NCBI RefSeq assembly: GCF_030272615.1
Contig: NC_081406.1
Location: 110,061,283 to 110,125,282 of the forward strand
Length of the DNA stretch: 64,000 bases
Reading direction: 5' to 3'
Source of the DNA: Cryptomeria japonica
Lineage: Eukaryota; Streptophyta; Pinopsida; Cupressales; Cupressaceae
Shown: positions 45,888 to 57,107 of the stretch, one piece after another
How positions within the stretch are numbered: the stretch's first letter is position 1
Layout: each line of letters begins with the position of its first letter
Program-made: the position numbers and the translations under genes
The notes under the pieces: generated by a model
What the model was told of the DNA's origin: nothing
The model's input: the letters and a program-made list of their open reading frames with translations, nothing else
Database searches by the model: none

Positions 45888-45898
45888 CCCCCCCTTAA

Positions 45899-46098
45899 GC
45901 TAGACTTAGGGAGAAGCTAAAACCTAAAACAACAACTGAAAGTAGGAAAGATGGGTCCCGACAACAAGGCTTGATCAGGTACCCAAATACAATGAAATCT
46001 CTATGAAACAGAGAGAAAGGAGAAAACCCAATGGGAAAAAACTCCTCTCCAAAATTAGATAAAAGAACACGCTGAAAGAACAAGAAGGAAGGAAGGCC
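45899..46098 (-). other. 3' untranslated interior of the copia element
   Basis: Between the end of RNase H and the polypurine tract. It has CCCATTGGGTTTTCTCC, TTTGGGTACCTGATC and GGGACCCATC, paralleling 45013-45200. No coding potential. Confidence 0.7.
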
Positions 46099-47950
46099 TC
46101 ATAAAGACCCCCCAAGGACAAATTCCTTCACCCCAAGCATAGAGTGCAACTGAAGATAGCGTAGTGATGCAAAAGGTTTCACGAAGATGTCTGCAACCTG
46201 CTTGGCAGTGGGAATGTACTCTAGAATGAGAGAGCCATCTTGAATCAACTGATGGATAAAATGCATGTGAAGCTCAATGTGCTTCATCCATTGATGCTCT
46301 ACCAGGTTGTAGGAAATATGAATAACACTCTGATTGTCACACCAAAGAATAGTGGGACTATCAGGAGGAAAACCAAACTCAGTCATCAACTATCGAAGCC
46401 ATAAGATCTACTGATTGGCGAGAAAAATAGCTCAGTACTTAGCCTCTATAGATGATAATGCATGAGTAGTTTGCTTCTTGCAAGACCATGTGATACGACC
46501 AGAGCCAAGACAAAAAATAAAGCCAAAAGTAGACTTCCAATCAGTGACATCACCAGCCCAATCTGAGTCAATGTAGCCAACAATGTGAGGTTCCCCTGAT
46601 GTGTAGTGAATGCCATGAGAACTAGAGCCCTGAATGTACTACAACATACATTTGGTAGCTTGCCAATGACTCTCATGAGGATCATGGGAGAATTGAGAGA
46701 CAAGGCCAACCGCAAAGGAAAGATTGGGATGGGTGTGAGTCAGGTACAACAAACTACCAACCAACTGCATGTAAAGTGTAGAATCTACTAAAGGTATGGG
46801 ACAAGTAGGAATCAAAACAACCCCTGACTATGACAGAGTGGGAGCAGTCTTGCAATCAAGCATACCAAAGCACCGAAGCATGTCAAGAGCATACTTCTGC
46901 TGGTAAATGTAGATCCCATCAGAAGACTGATTCACCTAAAGACCAAGGAAAAAGTGCAAAAGACCAAGGTCTGTCATCTAAAACTAGTCCATCAAGGCTC
47001 GCTGAATATGCTAAATCGTAGAGGATGAGCTACTTGTGATGAGGAGATCATCAACATAGAGAAAAAGAATCAAGATCTCACCCTCAAGAAGTTGAATATA
47101 CACTATGTGATCAGAATGATTGCGGGTGAAACAAATGGAGAGCAAGAAAGAATCCATCTTCTCATACCAAGCTCGAGGGGCTTGTTTGAGACCATACAAT
47201 CAACGTCAAAGTCTGCAAACCAAAGAACTGACCTGCACAAATCCTTGAGGCTGCTCCATGTAGATTTCCTCCTATATGTCCCCATACAAGAAGGCACTCT
47301 TCACATCCATCTGAAAAATAGGCCATCCCTGAGAAGCTACAAGAGATAGTACAAAGCGAATAGAGTTCATCTTGGCGACAGGGGAAAAGGTCTCAGAGTA
47401 ATCAATACCCTCAACCTGTGAGAAACCCTTCACAACAAGACATTCTTTGTACTTATCAATGGAACCATCAACAACATATTTAGTGCAATACAACCAACGA
47501 CACCTAACCATCTTTCTGCCCTTAGGAAGAGGATAGAGATCCCAAGTATGATTCCTCATCAAAGAAGAATACTCCTCCTCCATAGCACAATCCCACTTAG
47601 GGTGTCCTGTAGCCTCTGAAAACATCTGAGGATCATCTAAAATGGCATGACTCAAAAGACTAGAACCCACAGTATAAGAATGGGTGCGACGAGTATCTGA
47701 AGGATCACCGGCCATAGAACCAGCTGCTTCAATAGTAAAGCGAGTCCACTTGGGAATCTGAGGTGGAGAAGGTGGAGGGGGGAGGTGGATCATAAGAACC
47801 ATCATTAGAATCATCCTCAAAATAATCCTGAAGAGATGCAGTGTAAGGAGTAGACAGAGGAGTAGACACTAGAGTCAGGGTATCCACTGTGGGAAGGCTC
47901 TCATCAAACTGAACATCCTGTCAAAACAGGACCTCTCTAGAATCAGGATC
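46099..47950 (-). pseudogene. Copia reverse transcriptase and RNase H, decayed
   Basis: The RT starts near 47630 (MEEEYSSLMRNHTWDL). It continues KGRKMVRCRWLYCTK, GFSQVEGIDYSETFSPVAK and FQMDVKSAFLYGDI, then LYGLKQAPRAWYEKM and the catalytic YVDD near 47050. RNase H follows with DSDWAGD (about 46550), SSIEAKY, LWCDNQSVIHI (about 46340) and the C-terminal VKPFASLRYLQLHSMLGVKE. It would copy element RNA to DNA and degrade the template in particles. About ten in-frame TAG/TAA/TGA stops are present, many where relatives have Gln or Trp. This frame differs from that of the integrase, so at least one indel lies between. Confidence 0.9.
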
Positions 47951-48780
47951 AAACAACCTATATGCCTTAACATCTTCACAATAGCAAACGAAAATGAGGG
48001 GTCAGCTCTTCTGCTCCATGGCTTTCCTCTGAGCATCAGGAATAAAAGCTCATGCCTCACTGCCAAATACTCAGAAAAAAGAAACATCAGACTTGGCATT
48101 AGACCAAGCCTCCTCAGGAGTCATATGTCAAATCGCCTTGTGAGGCATCCGATTTTGAATATAGTTGGCACAATTGACTGCCTCAGTCCAAAAAGATGAA
48201 TCCATGGGCCTAGACTAAATCATACAATTCATCATCTCTTGTAAAGTTCCGTTCTTGTGCTTAGCAACATTATTCTGCTAAGGGGTGTAGGGAACAATAA
48301 ACTGATGTTGCAAACCATGCTCAGTGCAAAAATCTCTGAAAGCCTGATTCACATACTCCCTCCCATTATCTGTATGTATCCACTGAGTAGAATAGCCAGA
48401 CTACTTCTCTACAAATGTCTTGAAGATTAGAAATGAATCAAAGACATTAGACTTGTACTTAAGAAAGTACACCCATGTGCGTCTGGAGAATTCATCAATA
48501 AAAGTGAGCACATACTTGGCCCCATAAAAAGGAGTGGGAAATGACATGAGATCACTGTGAATCAACTCCAAGGGTGTCAAAGCACAAGAGGCTCTTCCCT
48601 TTGGAAAGGGATCTCTATGATGCTTGCCAAGCACACAACCATGAAAACACCATCAGTGCAAGAAATCTATGGGAGCCCAAGAACAAGTGCCTGTGTACTC
48701 ATCTACTAAAGATATCTGTAATTGAAATGGCCCAAGTGCTCATGCCAAAGCTTACTCACTAAATCTACATGTTCTATAAG
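47951..48780 (-). pseudogene. Copia integrase, decayed, catalytic Glu replaced
   Basis: Minus-strand reading LWHEHLGH (about 48750), then a degraded zinc-binding part, GKHHRDPFPKG, and the core LIHSDLMSFPTPFYGAKYVLTFIDEFSRRTWVYF given here as the first Asp block near 48570. Then IHTDNGREYVNQAF (second Asp, near 48370) and P*QNNVAKHKNGTLQEM near 48275. In copia integrases the last block normally reads VAERKN; here the catalytic Glu is Lys, consistent with GAG to AAG. The C-terminal VFGSEAWAFIPDAQRKAM follows. With stops as well, the enzyme is dead. Confidence 0.85.
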
Positions 48781-49788
48781 AGATGAACCTGCACCCATAG
48801 AGGGCTCAAATCCATCAAATCTGTATAGATGAGATGCAGTATCAACACTCCCAATAGCCACAACCAAATCAGAGTCATGGAGGTCCTAAATAACCACATC
48901 ATGTGGTGAGAACTCAACTGTTTTACAAGAGCCAGAATAGAAAATCTGATAAATGGATAGGAGGTTCGTCAAGATGTCAGGGACAACCAGAACATCCTGT
49001 AGAGTACTCCCATCCAAAGAGACAAAACCTGAACCCAAGACTGAAAGTTGAACTGAGTCACCCACTGCAATCTATGAAGTACCACAAGAGGCAAGAGAAG
49101 TAACCAACTGCTGAGTCTGAATCATACGGTGAGAAGCACCAGAATCAAGTATCCATGTGGACCCATAGGTCGAAGCTTGAGCATACAATGACCTTTTCTA
49201 GTGGAAGGAGAAGACGCCTGAGGTGAAGAGATGTGATGCTGCTGCATGGCATCCTCTGAAGCCTCTAAACATTTCAAACACTTAGAAACTAGATGTCCTT
49301 CCTTGCCACAAAAACTGCAAGTGTCTCCTGATTTCTTCTTTGTCTTGGAGGAAGACTCACCAGACTGTGAAGATTTCCCATGTTTCAGAGGAAATGGTGG
49401 TTTAGAATCAGACTTAGGAGGAGGCTTGGAGGAATGCTCACTGCTAGCAGAATTCTTCTTTGGCTTTAGTTTCTACTTTTGCTTCTCCTTAGAGGACTGA
49501 GCAACCAATGCTTTGTTCTTAGATCTTGAGAGCATATCCAGCTGAGAAAGATGAGACTGCTCATGAGACAAACACTCACAAATAACATCAAAGGTAGGCA
49601 TGGTGAAATGAGCACCCAAGCCATCCATGGTAGAGTAGAAAGCAGAGGCAAAAAATTGAAAATGACCCCGAAGCTTTGAAAGAATCAAGTGAATGCACTA
49701 TGTGTCTGTCTTGATCTTGCCACATCCCTGAAGAACAGATCTGGTAGTCTTGAACTTTTTCAAAAAATCCTCAATGGTGGGAAAGGAA
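48781..49788 (-). pseudogene. Copia gag C-terminal part and protease, truncated at the 5' end
   Basis: Gag residues NSFPTIEDFLKKFKTT start at the junction (about 49780). They continue through FDVICECLSHEQSHLSQLDML and a Lys/Ser linker to a perfect zinc knuckle CSFCGKEGHLVSKC at 49281-49320. The protease active site LDSGASHRM lies at about 49129-49148, followed by GSTLQDVLVVPDILTNLLS. The gag N terminus, leader and 5' LTR of this element are missing, because an inverted LTR begins at 49789. Confidence 0.85.
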
Positions 49789-50159
49789 TTTTTAGAGTAT
49801 TTGGGTATTCACCTGATTAATTAAACAATATTTGTTTAATTATCTAAGTTCCCTTTATCTCTTTTACACTTAAGCTAACTTTAGGTGCATAATAATTAAT
49901 TCTTTTATTAATTACTATGTCCAAGCCTAGGTTTTCCTTTTTAGGGTTTCTTGACCTATTAGAGGTTTATTCTTTTCATTGTATTTTAAGGATTATCACA
50001 TTACACTTTTTTGTGAATATTGAGCTCTCATCGTTTCGAGCATATTTTCTATGTATTTGTTTTATCTATTATTTGCTTCCTTCCTTCTCCTTGTAATAGG
50101 TTATTCAACTTGCAGAGATCACTTGGGCTCCTGTGGTGTTGTGTTTCTCAACTCTCACA
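49789..50159 (+). mobile_element. Copia LTR in plus orientation, inverted relative to the adjoining gag
   Basis: Homologous to the reverse complement of 45523-45887, from TTAGAGTATTTGGG to CTCAACTCTCACA. It is followed by TGGTATC, the start of an initiator-Met primer site, so it is a 5' LTR reading rightwards. Its interior is displaced by the gypsy insertion and lies beyond the window. The minus-strand gag runs right up to its head, so a second copia inserted here or a rearrangement inverted one LTR. Confidence 0.8.
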
Positions 50160-50166
50160 TGGTATC
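50160..50166 (+). other. Truncated initiator-Met primer binding site
   Basis: TGGTATC is cut by the gypsy LTR terminus TGTTGGTAAACA. GTATC (50162-50166) is the predicted gypsy target duplication; its partner should lie past 64000, followed by AGAGC. Confidence 0.75.
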
Positions 50167-50870
50167 TGTTGGTAAACATATTTGTCTTTCGCACTTTAGT
50201 TAATTTGGATACCCTTAAGACCAAGAAATGAAAGACAAATTTCACCAAATAGTTGGAAAATCATTATATTGATTAACCTTTGAATTTAGGTACAACTCCC
50301 TCTAGTAAATATTCAATCAACTTAAAATTACACAAAACCAATATTATACTTTTCACCAAAAAACATAGAAAAGGTTATTGCATTCACAAGTCAACACCAA
50401 ATGAACGCAAGCATTGATTTGTATATAACTCTTTGTATAAAGTCGAAAGACTTCACATGTACACTAAAACAAAATGAAAAGCTTATAAGGTGAATCCCAC
50501 TGGTAATTTTCTACACACATAGAAAGCTATAAAAGATCTTTACTTGAAACAGATTCTCATAGAAATCAAATTTCAGACTTCAAATACATAGATTCGAAGT
50601 CAAAGATAACTGTTATTCAATTTTCATTCATATATGACTATCAACTTTCCATACACAAGGTCTTTCAGCAAAATTCAAGAGATAGTTTTTCAAAAACTTG
50701 GTGAACCTCAATAAAGTCATTACGAAACATATAAATAGGTCCCCAGACCAATAGTTTGAACCCAAGATAAAATTAACTCGAAAAAGTTAATGAGAAACTA
50801 CCCTAACTGCATAATTGAAACTAAAAACAAATGACTAGACTCACTGGCAGACAACTACCAACAGTTCTAG

Positions 50871-52129
50871 TCATGTTGTCGATTCTATCTCCATTGGATT
50901 GCCTGGGTTATTAGTTTGAATGGACACCATAACTACCTTTGTTGCACTCCACTCTTGATGCACCTTCGAAAACTCCTGAATTACTGTAACATGCGGCAGG
51001 CTGATGTGTATTACTCTCTGCTTCCAGAGTTCTTTCTTCCTCTTTACCATATGTACTTTATCCCTGTGTGAATCCAAGTGATCCAGACAAACTGTGAGCA
51101 TTGATTCCACTTTGGAAATCCTCATAAAATCTTCCACAGCCAAGGATTTCTCCACTTTAATTTATTTAATGTGGCTACTGAACTGATTGAACATCTCTGT
51201 AGTACCTTCCAAAGTCTGGTTATCTTCCTTAAGCAATTGAACATCCATGCAACACAAATCCTTTTGCATAGTTGTTCTTAAGGCTGTTAGTTCACCTCGC
51301 AGATTGGCGGATTCACTATGACCATGTTCAATGATTTGGTTGTGCCACTCTATGCTTTCCCTGCATATAAACATTATGTCCTCATTTAGCCTTGGAACTT
51401 GTCTTTCGGCAAGAAAGTTCATCAAGCCATAGCACTGGATATCTCGCATTTGATTTGTAATCAGCGCCCATTTGTCTTTTCTTTTTGCCATGAGATTAAA
51501 TCGGCATCCAGTTCCTTGGTAACCTCATTAGCATCCTTGAAAATCTGAACTAAATCTGATATGTAATTGGTTCCTTGATGCACGATTGAAGTGAGCCATT
51601 TAGAGAAAATCTCTGCGATCATTTTGTTTCGTTGAACCTCATCAAAGAACTTCTAATTCCCTGGGGATTTTGAACTAAAGGGGATTGAGCTCTGAGATAA
51701 TGGAAATGGACTATTCTGCAAGGCATGAATGTATTGGGCCATTTGCATTAAATTCTGCTTCAACTCAGCCTTGTCCTTCTCATCCTTCTAGGTGCGGGAG
51801 ATAATCTGTTTAGTCAAAGTCTCCAAATGTTTTACATCAACTACTCTGGTTCCAACCCCCAAATCAACCCATTCAATGGTATAATCTACCTCTGAAGCAG
51901 TGGCAACATCGTTATCTGGCATAAGTTTGGCAACGTCTAGAGTCCAGTGCTTTGTGTCTTCCTCAAAACCAATCATTGACTCCATTTTTAACCACTTTGG
52001 CTTTGTGGATCTTCCCAAGCATTTACTTTTAGCATCTTCCATCGACACTGAAATAGGGACCACATTTCTATTCTTGGTAATTGAGTCATTTAACCATTTA
52101 GGAGCTAGCGTTAGTTCCTTAGATTGCAT
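50871..52129 (-). pseudogene. LTR-encoded ORF, 3' LTR copy, deleted and frameshifted
   Basis: Minus-strand counterpart of the C-terminal 40 percent of the ORF in the 5' LTR: SKELTLAPKWLNDSI at 52125, SMIGFEEDTKHW, AKRKDKWALITNQMRDIQ at 51488, and SLAVEDFMRISKVESM to the shared TGA at 50871. One frame change lies between 51788 and 51491, unlike the 5' copy, and the N-terminal part is lost in the 1.63-kb deletion. Confidence 0.7.
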
Positions 52130-52980
52130 AACTCCTGAAGGTGGCTGTGTAGCATTATCTGTATTGGACTGGATATCAAGCGTCTATGAATCTTGAACAG
52201 TAGCATCTGAGTTAGTTAAGACCTTATCATTATCCAAAACAAGGGCTTCCATATCACACTGTACTTCCTCGGCGTCCAAATTGAGAATGAGATGAGCGGC
52301 AGGTGGCTGAAAGTTCTTCTTGTGCCATGACCTGGTAACCCAACCACCAATAGAAAGTGCAGCTTCAGTGTCAAGTTTGTCTTCTTTAATTTAGGTAAAG
52401 TGGGCCTCATGTTTAGCTTGTGATTTTCTCCAATTAACCCAGACAAAGAAGAAAAGGTAAACAGAAACAAACAACTAAGAAAACATCCAAATCTTTTCTA
52501 AAACAAACTGCAACAATTGGGAAAGTTGTTGAACATACCTTCCTCTGTCATCTGCAAACCCCTGTCGCAGTCTATTTCTCCCTGCTCCACAAACTCTTCT
52601 TAACACTTAACCAAAAAAAATGATAATCTCAACATGACATCTACTCAATTTAAAAGCCGAGAAAATCTTACCCATGATTACCATGAATTATCCTCATTAC
52701 TCTTCACTCGTGCGACCTTACTCCGAAATGATCGCATTTGAGCATGCATTAAATATTAGGTCACTTGTATCTGACAATACGGATCCCCACACCACACTTG
52801 CTATAAATGACAGATTTCAAATCATTAAAGAAAGAATATTCCTCTTCTCTACCACTGTTTATCATATCTTAAAATCTGCGCCGCCACCTCATGCCAAGTC
52901 ACATGATCTCCAAGAAGCCTAAACATCGAACTCTGAATCTTGAGGAAAAAACATGAAACAAAACATAAACATGACAGATC

Positions 52981-53145
52981 TTGAACTTTGAACCAAAAAG
53001 GTTCAAGTTCAAGGTTCAAACAATGCTAAATGTCGACAAAACTAAAGAAGACTCAAAGCCGCATGGGAGGAAATTTTTTTAACACGACACTCGTTGAACT
53101 TTGAACCTTGAACCAAAAAGGTTCAAGTTCAAGGTTCAAGTTCAA
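52981..53145. repeat. Two imperfect hairpins of GAACTTTGAACC / GGTTCAAGTTC
   Basis: TTGAACTTTGAACC, AAAAA and GGTTCAAGTTCAAGG form a stem-loop at 52981-53019 and a longer version at 53093-53145, about 112 bases apart. The 5' LTR has the same motif at 63964-64000. Sited near the LTR head on the minus strand, it could be a regulatory or RNA-structure element. Confidence 0.75.
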
Positions 53146-53447
53146 TACAGTGTAACTTAAGGAAAACAACAAAGACTGAACTACATGGGGAATTCTAAGC
53201 AAATGACTCAGCCAACCGACCAGATGGGGACATAACTCAAAAAAGGAGACATATAGAATGGAAATTTTATATGTGCCACCAACAGTGGCTCTGCATGGGG
53301 ACTGGAACTATAAAGTACCAAGCAAGGGAACCTTAGAATCTCTGGTTTCGCAAAATGACTTAAAACAAAGGCCCGACTCACAACAAAACTGACGCACCTA
53401 TACTGACACAGTAAAATTATATGTGCAAACTGACAGGGGAGTCCTAT
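53146..53447 (-). other. Region between integrase stop and 3' LTR
   Basis: Non-coding on both strands. No clear polypurine tract: the minus strand lacks a long purine run, so the LTR boundary cannot be set from this copy alone. Confidence 0.5.
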
Positions 53448-54599
53448 TTACAATTGATACAATTTTAAGTCCTTCCCATTGTAGGACAAGGGTAATTCAA
53501 AGCCATCTTGGTAATAAAGTTTAAAAGAATTGGGGCCCCTTACTTCATGAATTACATAAAGTCCTTTCCACAGTGACTCAAATTCGCCATGAGCACCTTT
53601 CAACTCTCTCTTTTTATCCCATAGTAACACCAGATCACCTTTCAAATATTTTTAACCCTCATCTGATGTTTCATAATCCTCTCAACCAGCTTTTCCCTCT
53701 CTTCCTCAATTTTGGTGAGGTACATAACTCTTTTTTTCAAAGGAACTCTGAAAAAATGCATCTTCTACTATAGTCTACAATTTGGAAGCCGCTAACTCTA
53801 AAGGAAGAGATATTTGTGTGCCAATGACATATACTAACTCAAAAGGCGACATCCCTATGACTCGTTTTGGTGAAGTTTGATTTGCCCACAAGGCTTCATG
53901 CAACTTTTTGTGCCAGTCTCTGAAATTTTCATTAACCAGCTACCTCATGATATGAATCAAGTTTTTGTTACTTGATTCTGCTTGGCCATTACCCTGTGGG
54001 TAATAATCAGAAGCGTGTGCCAAAGAAATTCTATGATTATAGCAAAATAAAATTAACTCAGATGAAGAGAAATTTGATGCATTATCTGTGACTATTTTCT
54101 GAGGAACCCCAAACCTAACAAGAATATTGTCCTTAAGGAACATGCACACAATCTCTGTAGTGGTCTTTTTCACAGGGATAGCTTCCACCCACTTAGTGAA
54201 ATAATCAGTTGCTGTTAATATGTGAGTGTGTCCAGCACTGGAAAATGGGTTCAGAGGACCAATAAAATCTAACTCCCATTGTTTAAAGGGCTCTTCAATT
54301 ACTACAGGTCTTAAGGGCAAGGCAGCCAGCTGGGGTTTTCCTGTGAACAATTTGCACTTCTCACATTTCACCACCCATGCATACGCATCTCTGAACATAC
54401 CTGGCCAATAGTAATAGTTTCTCAAGATTTTATATGCAATAACTGTAGAAGAGAAATGACCCCTGCATGCCTCATCATGAAAAGTTTTCAGTAAAGCCTC
54501 TTGATGCGGTTTATCTACACACCTGAGAAAAGTACCATCCAAGCCTCTCTTGTATAGTATGTCATCAAAAATAACATACTTTGCAGCTCTCAACTTCAA
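53448..54599 (-). pseudogene. Gypsy integrase
   Basis: The HHCC zinc domain reads FHDEACRGHFSS ... NYYYWPGMF ... CEKCKLF. The core has the Asp in WELDFIGPLNP (about 54265), the Asp in KIVTDNASNF (about 54080) and the Glu in GNGQAESSNKNL (about 53975), so the DDE triad is present. A TAG at 53940 interrupts it. The C-terminal part ends GDLVLLWDKKRELKG...GPNSFKLYYQDG with the GPF/Y-like module and no chromodomain. Confidence 0.87.
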
Positions 54600-54602
54600 A
54601 TT

Positions 54603-55910
54603 CTATTTCTCCCTAGGAAAGAGATGACTTGGGCAGTCTCCATAAGTGAGATAATAGGCAACATTGGTGTACCAGGAATCTTGATGACTCACAAATAGAG
54701 TTAAGGGCATAGTTTCCTCCTCTTCGAACTTATTCTCCACCATTAGTTTACAAAGGCCTTTTCCTTTGACCAGCTTAGTGGGCTTGATATCCAAATTGAA
54801 CTCCTGAATTTTAGAGACCCAAGATGCTCTATTGTTGATACCGACATCTTGCTGAGTTAAAACACTTTTCACTGTAGAGTTTGGAACAAATATAGTTGAA
54901 TGTGAGTGAAGTATGTAGTACTTGAAATGTTTCACGACTTTCATCACTACTGAATAAGCCTTCTTTTCTATCTGTGAGTATTTTAACTCATGCTTCTTCA
55001 GAGGTACGCTCATGAAGGAAATTGGAACTTCCTCATTATCTTCACCTTTTTGCACCAAAGTTCCAGACATAGGATGTTCTGATGTATAGCAGTAAATAAT
55101 AAAATCTTTACTAAAATCTGGGTTAACCAGAGTAGGTGCATGCGCAATTTCTCTCTTTATTTCCTCAAAAGCCCTTTTACCTTCCTCATTCCACTTAAAA
55201 GCTACCTTCTCACTCATCATATTTACGATGTATTTAGTAGTCTCAGCAAAATCAGGAATAAAACGCCTTAGAAAGTTCACCTGTCCAAAGAAGGACCTCA
55301 CTCAATCTCTGTTGGAAGGAAGACTGAGTTGTTGTATTGCTTTCACCCTCTATGGATCTACCTTCACTCCCTCCTATGAAACAATATGTCCCAGAAGTTT
55401 TCCTTCTGTGAAACCAAAAACTGACTTTTTAGGATTTAACGATACTCCATGTTCTCTGCATCTCACCAGTACCTTCCTCAAATCTCGCACATGATGTTTA
55501 CTCTTCTTGGAGAAGACCATCAAATCATCTAAATACACCACAATGATCTTGTCCCTCAAATGCCCAAAAGAAAGGTCCATCGCTCTTTGAGAGGTTTCCC
55601 TTGCATTAATCAATCCAAACGACATCCTATTATATGCAAAGGTGCCCCAAAGAGTTATAAAGGCTATCTTGTGTTGATCCTGCTCTGAGACACTAATTTG
55701 GTTATATCTAGAGAAGCCAGCCAACATGGACATCATCTTTGACCCTAAAACAGTTTGTAAAATATGGTCCATCGTTGGCAGGGGATAATTATCCTTTAGG
55801 CTTGCTTGGTTTAAGTTTCTGAAATCAACACAGATTCGTATTTCACCATTTTTATTCCTAACTGGTATGATATTAGAAATCCAAGTGGAATGATGTAAAG
55901 GATAAATAAC
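54603..55910 (-). pseudogene. Gypsy reverse transcriptase and degenerate RNase H
   Basis: ICVDFRNLNQASLKDNYPLP (about 55840), then FAYNRMSFGLINA, VVYLDDLMVFSK with the catalytic YLDD (about 55535) and FGFTEGKLLGHIVS; the connection domain is VRSFFGQVNFLRRFIPDF. The following RNase H reads IIYCYTSEHPMSGTLVQ where active enzymes have an Asp-Ala-Ser start, and keeps LKYSQIEKKAYSVV. The missing Asp suggests this RNase H was already non-catalytic and the upstream domain did the work, as known for Tat elements. Confidence 0.85.
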
Positions 55911-57104
55911 TCAGGCTTTCAACATCTTGTCAACCTCATGGAATATCGCCTCTGCTACTTTTGGATTAAAGTTCCTCAACTTCTGCCAGAAAGGATTGAC
56001 ACCTGGTTTCAAAGGAATGTGATGTTGGAAATTACCATCCCTGAAATTCTTTAAATCATCATAGCACCATGCAAATACATCTTTGAACTCAACCAACAAG
56101 CTGATGAATTTTCTTTTTTCCTCTTCAGAACAACATTTTCCCAAATTAATGAATTTAGGATCCTCCTTAGTACCAATGTTAATTTGCTCATACTCACCAG
56201 AATCTTGAATTGTAGGAACCTCTTTCTCCCCTTGCTTAACATACCCATCTTTCCTATCAAAAAGGAGTTGAAGAGAAACTAAACCCTTTGGGATTTTATT
56301 TCCTTTCAACTGTAACATTCCATCATGCAACTCCTCCAGTGTATTGGGATAAAACTCTTTACAGCTTGCATCTGTTCCTTCATAAAACAAAGATGTAAAA
56401 ATCTTAGCACAGTGTAAAAAGTTCTGAATCCGTTTATCATCTTCAAACACTTGCCAAGATTTAGAATTGTCAAGTATGCTAGGTCTATAAACTAATTCCA
56501 CCCTGTAGGTATCAGTTGTGAAATTTGGATGAGGCACTAATAAAGCTGCAGATACCGCCAGAGAATCCGCCTTCGAGTTAAACTCCCTTGGTACTGCTTC
56601 AATTGAGAAAGCGTCAAACACTTCGATCTCGTCCCAAACATGGTTCCTGTAATTTTTCAATCTCTCATTTTTAATAGCAAATAAACCTCTCACTTGTTTT
56701 ACAATAAGTTTTGCATCACCTCTAACCTTCAACATTTTGATACGCAATCTCCTCGCTTCAGTAAGACCCAATAACAAAGCTTCATATTCGGCTATATTAT
56801 TTGTGTTTTAGAAATCCAATTTGAAAGCATAAGGAATAACTTTTCCTTGAGGAGGTATTAACACAACCCTGACCCCTGAACCAGAAGATGAACAACTCCC
56901 ATCAAATTCCATAGACCAAAGTTCATCCAACATACCCGAATCTATAGCTTCTTTCTCCCCTTTAGGATCAGCTGATATCATATAATTTCCAAAACCACAA
57001 TCTTGATACAAGATTTGAGCTTTCGGATCATCTGAGGGAAAGACTGTATATTTAGCTTTTGTCTCAGGGTGCAAAATAACTCTCTGTTTTCCAACTATGA
57101 TCAT
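55911..57104 (-). pseudogene. Extra RNase H domain upstream of RT, plus RT N-terminal region
   Basis: WSMEFDGSCSSSGSGVRVVL (56900), NIAEYEALLLGLTEARRLRIK split by a TAA at 56808, VRGDAKLIVKQVRG (about 56715) and PREFNSKADSLAV (about 56565) match the RNase H fold typical of the additional (archaeal/plant-like) RNase H. The Asp, Glu, Asp and Asp positions are all present. In Tat-lineage elements this domain is normally described after the RT-RNase H, before or near integrase; here it precedes RT. The piece continues with KFISLLVEFKDVFAWCYDDL and GNFQHHIPLKPG, the usual start of gypsy RT. Confidence 0.82.
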
Positions 57105-57107
57105 TGC

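Larger units (their letters stand above)
50167..53145 (-). repeat. 3' LTR, shortened by an internal deletion; inner boundary uncertain
   Basis: Homologous to 59519-64000. It lacks the counterpart of about 61742-63371 (1.63 kb), joined at CTTCTTTAAT/TTAGG (52390) with a TAAT microhomology. Homology is traceable to about 53020, where the 5' copy leaves the window. The true inner end lies between there and 53447. Confidence 0.8.
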
